64,000 nt of DNA from Robbsia andropogonis (lineage in GTDB: Bacteria; Pseudomonadota; Gammaproteobacteria; Burkholderiales; Burkholderiaceae): contig NZ_LAQU01000024.1 of assembly GCF_000970345.1 (NCBI RefSeq), forward strand, positions 1 to 64,000. Reading direction: 5' to 3'. Below, one piece after another: positions 33,670-41,911 of the stretch. The position numbers and the translations under genes were made by a program. The stretch's first letter is position 1. The number at the start of each line of letters is the position of its first letter. The notes under the pieces are model-generated. The model ran no database searches. It saw only the letters and a program-made list of their open reading frames with translations, and had not been told where the DNA came from.

Positions 33670-34701
33670 ATGACTTCCGTTTCGCCCTCCTTTGCCGACG
33701 GTGCGCCTGCAACCAGCGATGATGCATTGATCGCCGGATGGACCACACCACTGGCATCGCACAATCGATTTGCCTACCGTGGCATAGACGACGGCCCGCC
33801 CCTTCAATGGCCCGAGGGGCGTTCACTGGCGGTGTATCTCGGTTTCAATATCGAACACTTTGCGTTTGGCGGCGGCATGGGGGCCGCACTCGGCCCCGTT
33901 TCGCCGGAACCCGATGTATTGAATTACAGCTGGCGCGAATATGGCAACCGGGTCGGCGCGTGGCGTTGCCTGGATTTGTTTGATGATGTGTCTTTTCCAG
34001 CAGGCGTGTTGCTGAACACGGCGCTGTATGATCACTGCCCCGAATTGATTGCCGCTTTTGCCGCTCGTGGGGATGAATTGATCGGCCACGGGCATACGAA
34101 TGCGACACGCCAAAGCGACTTGGATCGCGCCGGAGAACGCGCGTTGCTTGCACATTGTCGTGCGCGTATCACGGCCGAGAGCGGCACCACGCCAACGGGA
34201 TGGCTGTCCCCATGGATATCGGAAACCCACGACACGCCTGATCTGCTTCGCGAAACGGGCTATACGTACACGTTGAATTGGTGCCACGACGATCGTCCCA
34301 CGCAGATGCGTACGACGCATGGTCCGCTATGGTCGATTCCGTATCCGCAGGAATTGAACGATATTCCGATGATCGTTGGTCGCAAGATGGATGGCCGGGA
34401 TTTCGCTGACATGATTATCGATCAGTTCAATGAAATGCGGGAGCAGTTGGCTCGCCCGCGACGACGCCAAGCGCATGGCGGCGCGACGATCGTCGACGAG
34501 TCGACCGCTCAGGCGAGCGCGGGTGCGGTGCAGCCGCAAGCCCTCGTGATGGGCATCGCGTTGCATCCCTATCTTGTTGGACAGCCTTATCGGTTGAGAC
34601 ATTTACGGCGGGCATTACGGCACATCGCCGCGGCACGGGACGACGGCGATGTCTGGCTTACGACGCCGGGCGCCATCGCACAGCATATGGACGGGAAATG
34701 A
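33670..34701 (+). CDS. Polysaccharide deacetylase-fold hydrolase (PuuE/allantoinase-like)
   Basis: A protein of about 343 residues of the NodB/CE4 fold. The N-terminal RSLAVYLGFNIEHFAFGGG, NYSWREYGNRVGAWR and HGHTNATRQSDL are features of the PuuE-type branch, which includes metal-dependent allantoinases and other C-N hydrolases rather than chitin deacetylases. There is no signal peptide, so it acts in the cytoplasm. The stop overlaps the start of the GntR gene by 4 bases. Being divergent from a Pot-type importer suggests hydrolysis of an imported nitrogenous compound. The start at 33670 has only a weak GGA upstream. Confidence 0.8.
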   Translation: MTSVSPSFADGAPATSDDALIAGWTTPLASHNRFAYRGIDDGPPLQWPEGRSLAVYLGFNIEHFAFGGGMGAALGPVSPEPDVLNYSWREYGNRVGAWRCLDLFDDVSFPAGVLLNTALYDHCPELIAAFAARGDELIGHGHTNATRQSDLDRAGERALLAHCRARITAESGTTPTGWLSPWISETHDTPDLLRETGYTYTLNWCHDDRPTQMRTTHGPLWSIPYPQELNDIPMIVGRKMDGRDFADMIIDQFNEMREQLARPRRRQAHGGATIVDESTAQASAGAVQPQALVMGIALHPYLVGQPYRLRHLRRALRHIAAARDDGDVWLTTPGAIAQHMDGK

Positions 34702-35525
34702 AGGAACGCGTAAGCGCGCAACGTCGCATCACGGCCGCCGCGGTTTCTCGGGCGGTGCCGACCAAAAAATCGGTCAAGCGGGGGCTCGATGACAACGACG
34801 CATCGAACGTCGACTCGAAAATCGCCGCCACCGGGACGGAATCAATCGATAATGTCGAGGCGGGTACCGATCGCGTCATCTATCAGGCGATCTACGATGG
34901 TGTCATGCATCATCGTCTACTCCCTGGAACGAAGCTGCCGGAGCCGGAACTCTGCGATCTGTTCGGCGTAGGGCGGGCGGTGGTGCGTCGGGTTCTCGAA
35001 CGGCTTGCCCATGAAGGCATCGTAACGATCCGCCCGAATAAGGGCGCCTCCATCAGCGAACCCACTCCGGCGGAAACACGGCAAATTTTTGAAGCACGTC
35101 GGGCGATCGAGGGCGTGCTGGTGGAACTCGCCGTCGCGCGCGCCACGCCGAAGGATGTAACGCTGCTGCGCCGTCAACTGGCCCGTGAGCATGAAGCCGT
35201 TCACCGATTCGATCAACCGGCCTGGGCACGGTTGGCCAGCGACTTCCACCTGCAGGTCGCAGCGTTGGCAGGCAACCCCATTCTGTTACGTTACCTGAAG
35301 GAACTCGTTTCCCGTTGCTCGTTGATCGTGGGTCTCTACGAAGCCCCCGGCAATGCACCTTGCGAACACGACGAGCACGCCGCAATCGTGGCGTGCCTGG
35401 CCGACAAGGATAGCGCAGGCGCAATCACCTTGATGGCAGCGCATTTGACGGACATCGAGCAACGTATTGACATGCGTCGTCGCCAGGGCGAAAAAACGCT
35501 GGCGCAGATGCTTGGCATCGTCTGA
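34698..35525 (+). CDS. GntR-family regulator, FCD subfamily
   Basis: The protein has 275 residues. A disordered, basic N-terminal stretch of about 55 residues precedes the winged helix (VIYQAIYDGVMHHRLLPGTKLPEPELCDLFGVGRAVVRRVLERL). The FCD domain follows (FEARRAIEGVLVELA, FHLQVAALAGN, CEHDEHAAIVACL, HLTDIEQRI). It is coupled to the upstream hydrolase gene and is followed by a flavin reductase gene. It probably senses the importer's substrate and binds the inverted repeats upstream at 33442-33542. Confidence 0.9.
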   Translation: MKERVSAQRRITAAAVSRAVPTKKSVKRGLDDNDASNVDSKIAATGTESIDNVEAGTDRVIYQAIYDGVMHHRLLPGTKLPEPELCDLFGVGRAVVRRVLERLAHEGIVTIRPNKGASISEPTPAETRQIFEARRAIEGVLVELAVARATPKDVTLLRRQLAREHEAVHRFDQPAWARLASDFHLQVAALAGNPILLRYLKELVSRCSLIVGLYEAPGNAPCEHDEHAAIVACLADKDSAGAITLMAAHLTDIEQRIDMRRRQGEKTLAQMLGIV

Positions 35526-35554
35526 CCTCATTCTTTTCTTGGATGCTTTCCTTC

Positions 35555-36151
35555 ATGACAACGCTGATTCCGTTCGATGCATTGACCAGCCATCAACGCT
35601 ATAAACTGATGGCAAGCCTGATCGTTCCAAGGCCAATCGCATTGGTCACCACACTTGGCGAACACGGCGTGATCAACGCGGCACCGTTCTCCATGTTCAA
35701 TATGCTCGGTGAAGATCCGCCGATATTGATGATCAGCGTCAATGCCCATGACACGGGCGCGCTCAAGGACACCGCCGTCAATATCACACGGGAGAAAGAG
35801 TTTGTCGTGCATATCAGCGACGAGGCCATCGCGGAAAAGATGCATCGTTGCGGAGATCGACTTCCCGCGGAGCAAAGCGAACTGGAGCACGCCGGGTTGA
35901 CGTCTGCGCCGTCCACGACCATTCGCACGCCACGCATTATCGAGGCACCGGTGGCATTCGAATGCAAACTATGGCAAACACTCGAAACCGCCAGCCGCCT
36001 TATTTTCATCGGCGAGGTGCAATGCCTGCATGCAAGGGAGGGGCTCGTCGACGAAGACCAATGGCGAGTCCGGCTGGAAGACTACCAGCCTGTTGGTCGT
36101 TTTGGCGCTTCGCTGTATGTGAGGACAAGTGATCGGTTCACATTGGGCTGA
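35555..36151 (+). CDS. Flavin reductase/FMN-binding split-barrel protein
   Basis: A protein of about 198 residues of the DIM6/NTAB flavin reductase-like family. It shows IVPRPIALVTTLGEHGVINAAPFSMFNMLGEDPPILMIS, followed by KDTAVNITREKEFVVHI. Members bind FMN and often supply reduced flavin to a monooxygenase or act as oxidoreductases. The ATG at 35555 is preferred; another lies 12 bases earlier. It converges on the SDR gene, with only 12 bases between the stops. No monooxygenase partner gene is seen nearby. Confidence 0.85.
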   Translation: MTTLIPFDALTSHQRYKLMASLIVPRPIALVTTLGEHGVINAAPFSMFNMLGEDPPILMISVNAHDTGALKDTAVNITREKEFVVHISDEAIAEKMHRCGDRLPAEQSELEHAGLTSAPSTTIRTPRIIEAPVAFECKLWQTLETASRLIFIGEVQCLHAREGLVDEDQWRVRLEDYQPVGRFGASLYVRTSDRFTLG

Positions 36152-36163
36152 CACGCGCGGGTT

Positions 36164-36982
36164 TTACAAGGATGCGCCACCGCACATGACGATTTGTTGT
36201 CCTGTAATCGCCGCAGCTGCATCACCCAGCAGGAACGCGGTGAGAGCAGCCACTTCGTCGGGATGCACAAAGCGGCCGAGTGGCGGCATCCTGGGTGGGG
36301 TCCCGGAGCGCCCTGCGCCATTCAGAAAGGGCGTATCGGTTGCACCAGGCGCAACCACGTTGACGGTGATACCACGCGTTATCGCCTCGCCAGCCCAGGA
36401 CCGAGCCATTCCCACCAACGCTGCCTTGGTCGCCGCATATTGGCTGCGTCCGGCCGCGCCATTCGCGGTTCGGCTGCCGATCAATACCACGCGACCGCCG
36501 GGTATCATCCGTGGCAGCAGCGCATCGGCCAGATCCGCGGCAGCGGCGACATGCACTTCCCACATCGAGGCCAACGCGGCGGGATCGAGTTCGCCAGCCG
36601 GTGCGGTGCGCATCAGGCCGGCCGCATGCACTAAAGCGTCGGCAGGCGCCAGCGTTGCCGCCACTTCACGGCGCTGTATTGGATTGCCCAGATCGACCGG
36701 CACGATGGAAAGACGGCCCGCTGCCTCATGGTCGGCTAATGCCGCGATGTGTTTGGAGCGGCACAGACCAGTGACACGCCAACCGTCGTTCAGCAACCGC
36801 TGCGCGATTGCCAGGCCGATTCCGGACGATACGCCACTCACCACCGCATGCTGCCTATCGGAGGTTCCGCGGTCTTCCGGTGCGTGTGCATCACCCGCGT
36901 CCGGAGCGCCAGTAACCTGGGACAATGCACCCGGTACCGCGCTGGCGACGGTCGTTGCCGCATGTCGAATATTGGAAGTCAC
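36164..36982 (-). CDS. Short-chain dehydrogenase/reductase
   Basis: A classical SDR. The cofactor motif is VSGVSSGIGLAIAQRLL, with NxAG replaced by HAAG, the catalytic Ser in LIGSRTANG and Tyr/Lys in QYAATK. The C-terminal part ends AITGQQIVMCGGASL. I propose the GTG at 36982 as start, which leaves a linker of about 40 residues before the Rossmann fold; the frame is open much further upstream but would run into the DeoR gene. It lies 37 bases after that regulator gene and is the last gene of the acid-sugar operon. It may reduce or oxidise a sugar acid intermediate. Confidence 0.82.
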   Translation of the reverse strand: MTSNIRHAATTVASAVPGALSQVTGAPDAGDAHAPEDRGTSDRQHAVVSGVSSGIGLAIAQRLLNDGWRVTGLCRSKHIAALADHEAAGRLSIVPVDLGNPIQRREVAATLAPADALVHAAGLMRTAPAGELDPAALASMWEVHVAAAADLADALLPRMIPGGRVVLIGSRTANGAAGRSQYAATKAALVGMARSWAGEAITRGITVNVVAPGATDTPFLNGAGRSGTPPRMPPLGRFVHPDEVAALTAFLLGDAAAAITGQQIVMCGGASL

Positions 36983-37019
36983 GGGGTGCGTTCCAAAAGA
37001 AAAGGGGAAAGCATGCTGA

Positions 37020-37820
37020 TCACTGCACGATCTGGGGCGGTGTTGCGATACGACTCTCCCGGGCGGCCACCTCGATGGCCACGCCGGGTACGCGGTTAAA
37101 CATCGACAGCGCCGTTGTCGTTGCTCCGGCATCAGTCAGCAGTGTCCATTGACGCTCCATCGGCGTCCAGTGTTGCTGGCTGGCCCGGCCGAGCTTGTCG
37201 GCGGTCACGAGCACAAAAACGTGTGCCGCCTGCCGAGTGACACACTCCTTTAAATAGGCCTGTTCCGCACTGGCTTCGCAAAGACCGCGTTGCGCAACCA
37301 CGCCATCGGCACCCAGGAACGCCTTGTCGACAGTGATCCTGCTGAGCGCCAGTTGCGCCAACGGCCCGAGGGTACTCATGCTCGATGGACGAATATCGCC
37401 GCCAATCAGCGTCAACCTGCAATCCGTCGCCGCAAGCGCCGATACCACCAGCAAATTGTTGGTGACAACGTGCAAGTCGGCATGCCCGGCGAGATGTCGC
37501 GCGAGCGCTGCCGTTGTCGTGCCGCCATCGAGAAAAACCGTGTCCCCGGCGCTGACATGTCGTGCGGCGGCGCGACCGATCCAATCCTTCTGGTCGCGCC
37601 CGCTGTCCACGCGCTCGGCCAGCGTCGCTTCCGGCTCGTGTGTTTCCACGACTGCAGCGCCGCCATAGGTGCGCAGTATCAGCCGATCATCGGCCAACGC
37701 GCGAAGATCGCGGCGTACCGTGGCCTCCGACATCCCGAAATGAGCACATAAGGTGCCGACATCGGTCATCCCGCCAAGGACCGCTTCCAACATCGCCTCA
37801 CGGCGCTTTGCCACTTTCAT
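37020..37820 (-). CDS. DeoR-family transcriptional regulator
   Basis: The 266-residue repressor has the DeoR N-terminal helix-turn-helix (MTDVGTLCAHFGMSEATVRRDLRALADDRLILRTYGGA, about 18-57) and the phosphosugar-sensing domain. That domain contains VFLDGGTTTAALARHL, VVTNNL, LIGGDIRPSS and KAFLGADGV. The ligand is expected to be a phosphorylated sugar or acid, which fits the kinase and phospho-dehydrogenase genes of the same operon. It lies 110 bases downstream of the sialidase-like gene. Confidence 0.9.
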   Translation of the reverse strand: MKVAKRREAMLEAVLGGMTDVGTLCAHFGMSEATVRRDLRALADDRLILRTYGGAAVVETHEPEATLAERVDSGRDQKDWIGRAAARHVSAGDTVFLDGGTTTAALARHLAGHADLHVVTNNLLVVSALAATDCRLTLIGGDIRPSSMSTLGPLAQLALSRITVDKAFLGADGVVAQRGLCEASAEQAYLKECVTRQAAHVFVLVTADKLGRASQQHWTPMERQWTLLTDAGATTTALSMFNRVPGVAIEVAARESRIATPPQIVQ

Positions 37821-37930
37821 CTGCCTGTCTACGCCTCCCCTCTCATACCATCGGCAAGCTTCCCCGCTGTCTCTGCATGCTTATTGCACACGTCCGCGCC
37901 CTCCAGCGCCATGGTACCGCGACATCACCG

Positions 37931-39169
37931 TCAGCCACCGATCCACGCCTCTGAAACATTGACGTACTTGATCCGTTGGCGGAAGAACGTATAAGCGATA
38001 TCGAGGGAACCATCCGGCGCCTCGATGATGGAGGGGTATGAGTATTCGCGGTTGCGCTGGCCTTTCGAGTCGTTGGTCAAGCAGAATCCGTCACCGAGTT
38101 CGAGATGGCGGGTCCGCCACGTCTTGCCATTATCCGTCGAAATCGCGAGCGACATCGGCGCGCGGGGTGCGCCCCAAAATGCCGTGCCGCGGGTGGAAGC
38201 GGATTGATCGCGCAATGGCGCGTTCGGGTCCTCTTCGGTGTCCTCGATGTCGTCATACAGTGACTTTCGCCGGCCGGTCGCATTTGATGCGTCACTGTGA
38301 TTGTAGACAAGCGCCAGATGACCGTTGCGTAACACGACGAACTGCACGGACGCGTTGTTGTTGGGCAAAGTCGTCGGTTCCGGGGCGCTCCAGTCGCGAC
38401 CATTCGTCGAGCGGCTTGCGTAGATCGTGTCCGCCCAGCGGCTGCGATACAGGGCCAGTAGCGTACCGTCGGCTAATTGTTGCACGTTCATATGTACGCA
38501 ACCGGTACTATCTGGTACCTCATGGGTGCTCCAACTCACACCGCCATCACGCGACACCATGACCGCGCTGATATCGTCATTGCCGCTCCAACGCTCACCC
38601 GGTGCGCTGCGGCAGAAGAAAACGGGGCAAAGCCAACTGCCATCGGCCAACACCAACAGCGGCTGCCGCACGAAGGTGCCTGCCCGCTCGAACAGGGTCT
38701 CGATCGGGCCCCACGTCGTGCCATGATCACGGGAGATACGTCGCCGAACAATCGAGGTGTTCTGGTTACCGGACTTCTGCGCGGTGTACAACAGCCATAA
38801 CGCACCGCCCGGGGCCGTGAACAGCACCGGGTTCTGCTCTGATCGGGTCGGATCGTCCGATAGCTTGACGGCCTCGCTCCATCGTGTCGTACCTGCCGCC
38901 AGTCGCGATGCGTAGATCGACACGTCGGGAATACCCTCCTGGGTCCCGCCAAACCACACACAGAGCAGATCACCATTCGCCAGCCGGTGGAGATTTGCGG
39001 CGTGATTCTGGACGCAGGCGCTAGGTAGGAATGCTTCGATACGACCCGAGTCTGCGAAATGCGTCGCCAGTTCGGTGCCGTCCCAACGCGGCGCACCAGT
39101 CAGTGGTCGGACATCGGCATCCGTGGCGTCGATCGCGCGTGCGTCGGTATTGGACAATGCAACTCCCAT
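37931..39169 (-). CDS. BNR-repeat sialidase-like protein, cytoplasmic
   Basis: A protein of about 412 residues built as a six-bladed propeller. Asp-box repeats are visible: SRDHGTTW, SRDGGVSW, a degenerate STNGRDW and STDNGKTW. An early NHAANLHRLANGDLLCVWFGG and a late REYSYPSIIEAPDGSL resemble sialidase family (GH33-like) proteins. There is no signal peptide, so it should stay in the cytoplasm, unlike most sialidases. The start at 39169 has GGAG 8 bases upstream. It lies 19 bases after a sodium symporter gene inside an acid-sugar operon. It may be a glycosidase or lyase for an imported uronate or sialoside-like compound. Confidence 0.8.
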   Translation of the reverse strand: MGVALSNTDARAIDATDADVRPLTGAPRWDGTELATHFADSGRIEAFLPSACVQNHAANLHRLANGDLLCVWFGGTQEGIPDVSIYASRLAAGTTRWSEAVKLSDDPTRSEQNPVLFTAPGGALWLLYTAQKSGNQNTSIVRRRISRDHGTTWGPIETLFERAGTFVRQPLLVLADGSWLCPVFFCRSAPGERWSGNDDISAVMVSRDGGVSWSTHEVPDSTGCVHMNVQQLADGTLLALYRSRWADTIYASRSTNGRDWSAPEPTTLPNNNASVQFVVLRNGHLALVYNHSDASNATGRRKSLYDDIEDTEEDPNAPLRDQSASTRGTAFWGAPRAPMSLAISTDNGKTWRTRHLELGDGFCLTNDSKGQRNREYSYPSIIEAPDGSLDIAYTFFRQRIKYVNVSEAWIGG

Positions 39170-39188
39170 TTGCGGCTCCTTCAGTTGT

Positions 39189-40634
39189 TCAGTGCGCGTC
39201 ATGGCGTGCCAACCGCGAGGCTCCCGCGGTATTGCCGGACATGTTCGCGTTGGCGGACTTGCTGCTCGACGGGAACAGCAAGCGTTCGACGACGATCACG
39301 ACTGCCGGGACGGCCAGGGCGATATACATGTTATCGATGCCGAATGGATTGCCCAGCAGGTACCAGACCGTGGTGGCGATGGTCGCCGTGATCATGCCGA
39401 GGCAGGCACCGCGCGCGCTGTTATAAAACGGCAAATAAATACCGATCAATGCCACGACCGAAACCGTCAAGCGCAATGCGCGCGTGAAGAATGACAGTGC
39501 CAGGATTTGCGGGACGAACAGCACGAACACCAGCGGGATAATGCCGACGACCACCGAGATCCAGCGCGACATCTGAAATTCCCGTTCCGGCGTTGGGTTG
39601 TAGCGCGGTACGTAGAAATCCTTGACGACCAACGACGAGATCGACAGCGCGACAGTGCTGACACTCACGAAGTTCGATGCCACCAGCGACGTGGTGACGA
39701 CGGCCGCCATGATCGGCGACATATGCTCGAGGAAAGTCGGCAGTGCGTACAGGCTCTTGATCCCTGGGAACAGGAACTTTGCAGCAACGCCGAGAAAACC
39801 GAGCGACAGCGCGATCGGAATACACAGCAACGCGCACCACAATGCCGACGCCCGTGCGGCGGAGGCAGTGCGTGTCGCAGAAATTGCTTGGAGGATGAAC
39901 TGTGTCGAGAAAATGGCACCGGCGGTACCAATGACCCAGGCACCGATCGTACCGACCTTCAGTGAACCTTGCCAGGTGAAGTAGTGCTCGGGCATGGCCG
40001 CGCGCATCGGTGCGATGCCGCCGGTCATCCTCCATGCCACGACCACGAGGATCGAAATACCCAGCAGCTTGAACGCGCTATGAACAACGGTCATGTAAGC
40101 GACGCTTTTTAGGCCGCCCCATGCGAAGTAAATCGTACTCACGATGGCCGTGATGATTGCGGCGGTGGCCAGATTTGTCTTCAGTACGGTGGATATCGCC
40201 GCCGCGCCGCTGACATAGTTTCCGACGTTCACAAGGAATAGCGCATAGATCATGATTGCCGAGACGATCGTCTTGGCCGTGCGGCCGTATTTATTGGCGA
40301 TGAACCCGGAGATCGTGAATTCGCCGGAGTTGTAGAACCGGCGGGCCATGAACAGCCCGAAGAGCAGGAATCCGATGGATGCGGCAATCGTCGACCACGA
40401 TGCGGCAATGCCCACGTTAAACGCTTCCTGCGAGGTACCCACCGTTGATTTGGCGCCGATAAACTCGGACATCATCAGGAAGGCCACCAGCAGCACCGGC
40501 ATCGAGCGGCCCGCCACCATGAATTGTGACGCATTGCGGCTACGCAATCGCACGCTGACGATACTCGTGATAACGATATAAACGGCCACCATGCCGATGA
40601 TCAGCGTGGTGGTACCCAGGTTCGACGTGTCCAT
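39189..40634 (-). CDS. Sodium:solute symporter (SSS family)
   Basis: A 481-residue inner-membrane protein with about 13 hydrophobic segments. Typical SSS words are QFMVAGRSMPVLLVAFLMMSEFIGAKSTVGTSQEAFNVG near the N-terminus, SGFIANKYG and YFAWGGLKSVAYMTVVHSAFKL. It would import the acid-sugar or glycoside substrate with sodium. It sits between the PdxA2-like gene (115 bases upstream) and the sialidase-like gene (19 bases downstream). Confidence 0.9.
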   Translation of the reverse strand: MDTSNLGTTTLIIGMVAVYIVITSIVSVRLRSRNASQFMVAGRSMPVLLVAFLMMSEFIGAKSTVGTSQEAFNVGIAASWSTIAASIGFLLFGLFMARRFYNSGEFTISGFIANKYGRTAKTIVSAIMIYALFLVNVGNYVSGAAAISTVLKTNLATAAIITAIVSTIYFAWGGLKSVAYMTVVHSAFKLLGISILVVVAWRMTGGIAPMRAAMPEHYFTWQGSLKVGTIGAWVIGTAGAIFSTQFILQAISATRTASAARASALWCALLCIPIALSLGFLGVAAKFLFPGIKSLYALPTFLEHMSPIMAAVVTTSLVASNFVSVSTVALSISSLVVKDFYVPRYNPTPEREFQMSRWISVVVGIIPLVFVLFVPQILALSFFTRALRLTVSVVALIGIYLPFYNSARGACLGMITATIATTVWYLLGNPFGIDNMYIALAVPAVVIVVERLLFPSSSKSANANMSGNTAGASRLARHDAH

Positions 40635-40749
40635 TCCTGTCTCCTTGTGCGATACCGTGGCACGCCTCGTGGTGGTGGCTCACGGATTCAGATCGCCCGG
40701 CGGGCCGAGATCGGCGTTACCGGATCACGTTTATTTTTTTATTGCCGGC

Positions 40750-41799
40750 TTATGAGGACAACGCATTCAACCGCGGCTGTCCCTGCTCCGTCATTTTCTC
40801 CGCCGAGCGTCGCGTGGCGAGTTCCTGCGCCTGCCTTAACGCCTCCAGCATGCTGCCTTCGTCAGCCACGCCGGAACCGGCGATGTCGAAAGCCGTACCA
40901 TGGTCCACCGACGTTCTAATCACCGGCAAGCCGACGGTCACATTGACGCCTGCTTCGAGACCCATCACCTTGACCGGGCCATGGCCTTGATCGTGATACA
41001 TGGCGACAACCAGGTCGAAGTCCCCGCGACCGGCGCGAAAAAACAGGGTGTCAGCGGGCAACGGACCTTCCACGTGCCATCCACGCGAGCGCACCACCTG
41101 AACTGCCGGGATGATCTTCTCTTCTTCCTCGCCATAGCCGAACAATCCGTTCTCACCCGCATGGGGATTGATGCCGCAGACACCAATGCGCGGGTTGGCG
41201 ATCCCGGCACGGACCAGCGTCTGATGTCCGCGTTCGATGGTGCGTTGCACGAGGCCCGGTTCGATCTTGCGAATCGCGTCGAGCAGGCCGATATGCGTGG
41301 TTACGTGAATGACGCGGAGCTTTGGTGCAACCAGCATCATCGACACTTCGTCGATACCGGTCAGATGCGCGAGCATTTCCGTGTGGCCTGGGAAAATGTG
41401 GCCGCCCGCATGCAGTGCTTCCTTGTTCAAGGGCGCGGTACAGATCGCATCGAGTTCACCGGCCGAGGTGAGCTCGACGGTTTTCGCGATGAATTGATAA
41501 GCCGCGTCGCCCGCGACGGACGACAACGTGCCGTATGGCAGGTCCGCCGGAATCAGGCCGAGGTCGATGCAATCGACCACCCCTTGCGTGAACCGCGCCT
41601 CGGCTGGACGTGAAATGGTGCGCACGTCCAGCGTGACGCCAGCAAGGCGGGCGGCGTCGCGCAGACGTCCCGCATCGCCGATCACTAACGGGCGGCATTG
41701 TTCGTAGACGCTCGCGTGCGCGAGGCTTTTCATGATGATCTCGGGGCCGACGCCTGCCGCATCCCCCATCGTGATACCAATCACCGGACGGTAGGTCAT
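40750..41799 (-). CDS. PdxA2-like 4-phospho-acid-sugar dehydrogenase
   Basis: A protein of about 349 residues of the PdxA family, beginning MTYRPVIGITMGDAAGVGPEI. It has the metal-site His regions GHIFPGHTEMLAHLTG and MYHDQGHGPVKVMGLE, and the C-terminal GTAFDIAGSGVADEGSML. In B6 synthesis PdxA oxidises 4-phosphohydroxythreonine; beside a DUF1537 kinase gene the related PdxA2 enzymes oxidise 4-phospho-D-threonate or -erythronate, giving dihydroxyacetone phosphate and CO2. GGAGTG precedes the ATG at 41799. The adjacent kinase gene (112 bases upstream) makes the catabolic role most likely. Confidence 0.88.
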   Translation of the reverse strand: MTYRPVIGITMGDAAGVGPEIIMKSLAHASVYEQCRPLVIGDAGRLRDAARLAGVTLDVRTISRPAEARFTQGVVDCIDLGLIPADLPYGTLSSVAGDAAYQFIAKTVELTSAGELDAICTAPLNKEALHAGGHIFPGHTEMLAHLTGIDEVSMMLVAPKLRVIHVTTHIGLLDAIRKIEPGLVQRTIERGHQTLVRAGIANPRIGVCGINPHAGENGLFGYGEEEEKIIPAVQVVRSRGWHVEGPLPADTLFFRAGRGDFDLVVAMYHDQGHGPVKVMGLEAGVNVTVGLPVIRTSVDHGTAFDIAGSGVADEGSMLEALRQAQELATRRSAEKMTEQGQPRLNALSS

Positions 41800-41911
41800 G
41801 ACGGTCACTCCTCTATGCGCGTTTATTGCTTGTTGTTCACCGCAGGGCACGATGCCGTGCGGGATGAAAATGCCAGTCGATGGTCATTCCGGACGCGATG
41901 CGTTTTTTGCT

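Noticed and set aside
36129-37019. Plus-strand frame of 296 codons
   Set aside because: It is antisense to the SDR gene, which has intact cofactor and catalytic motifs; the frame is low-complexity in Ala, Arg and Pro.
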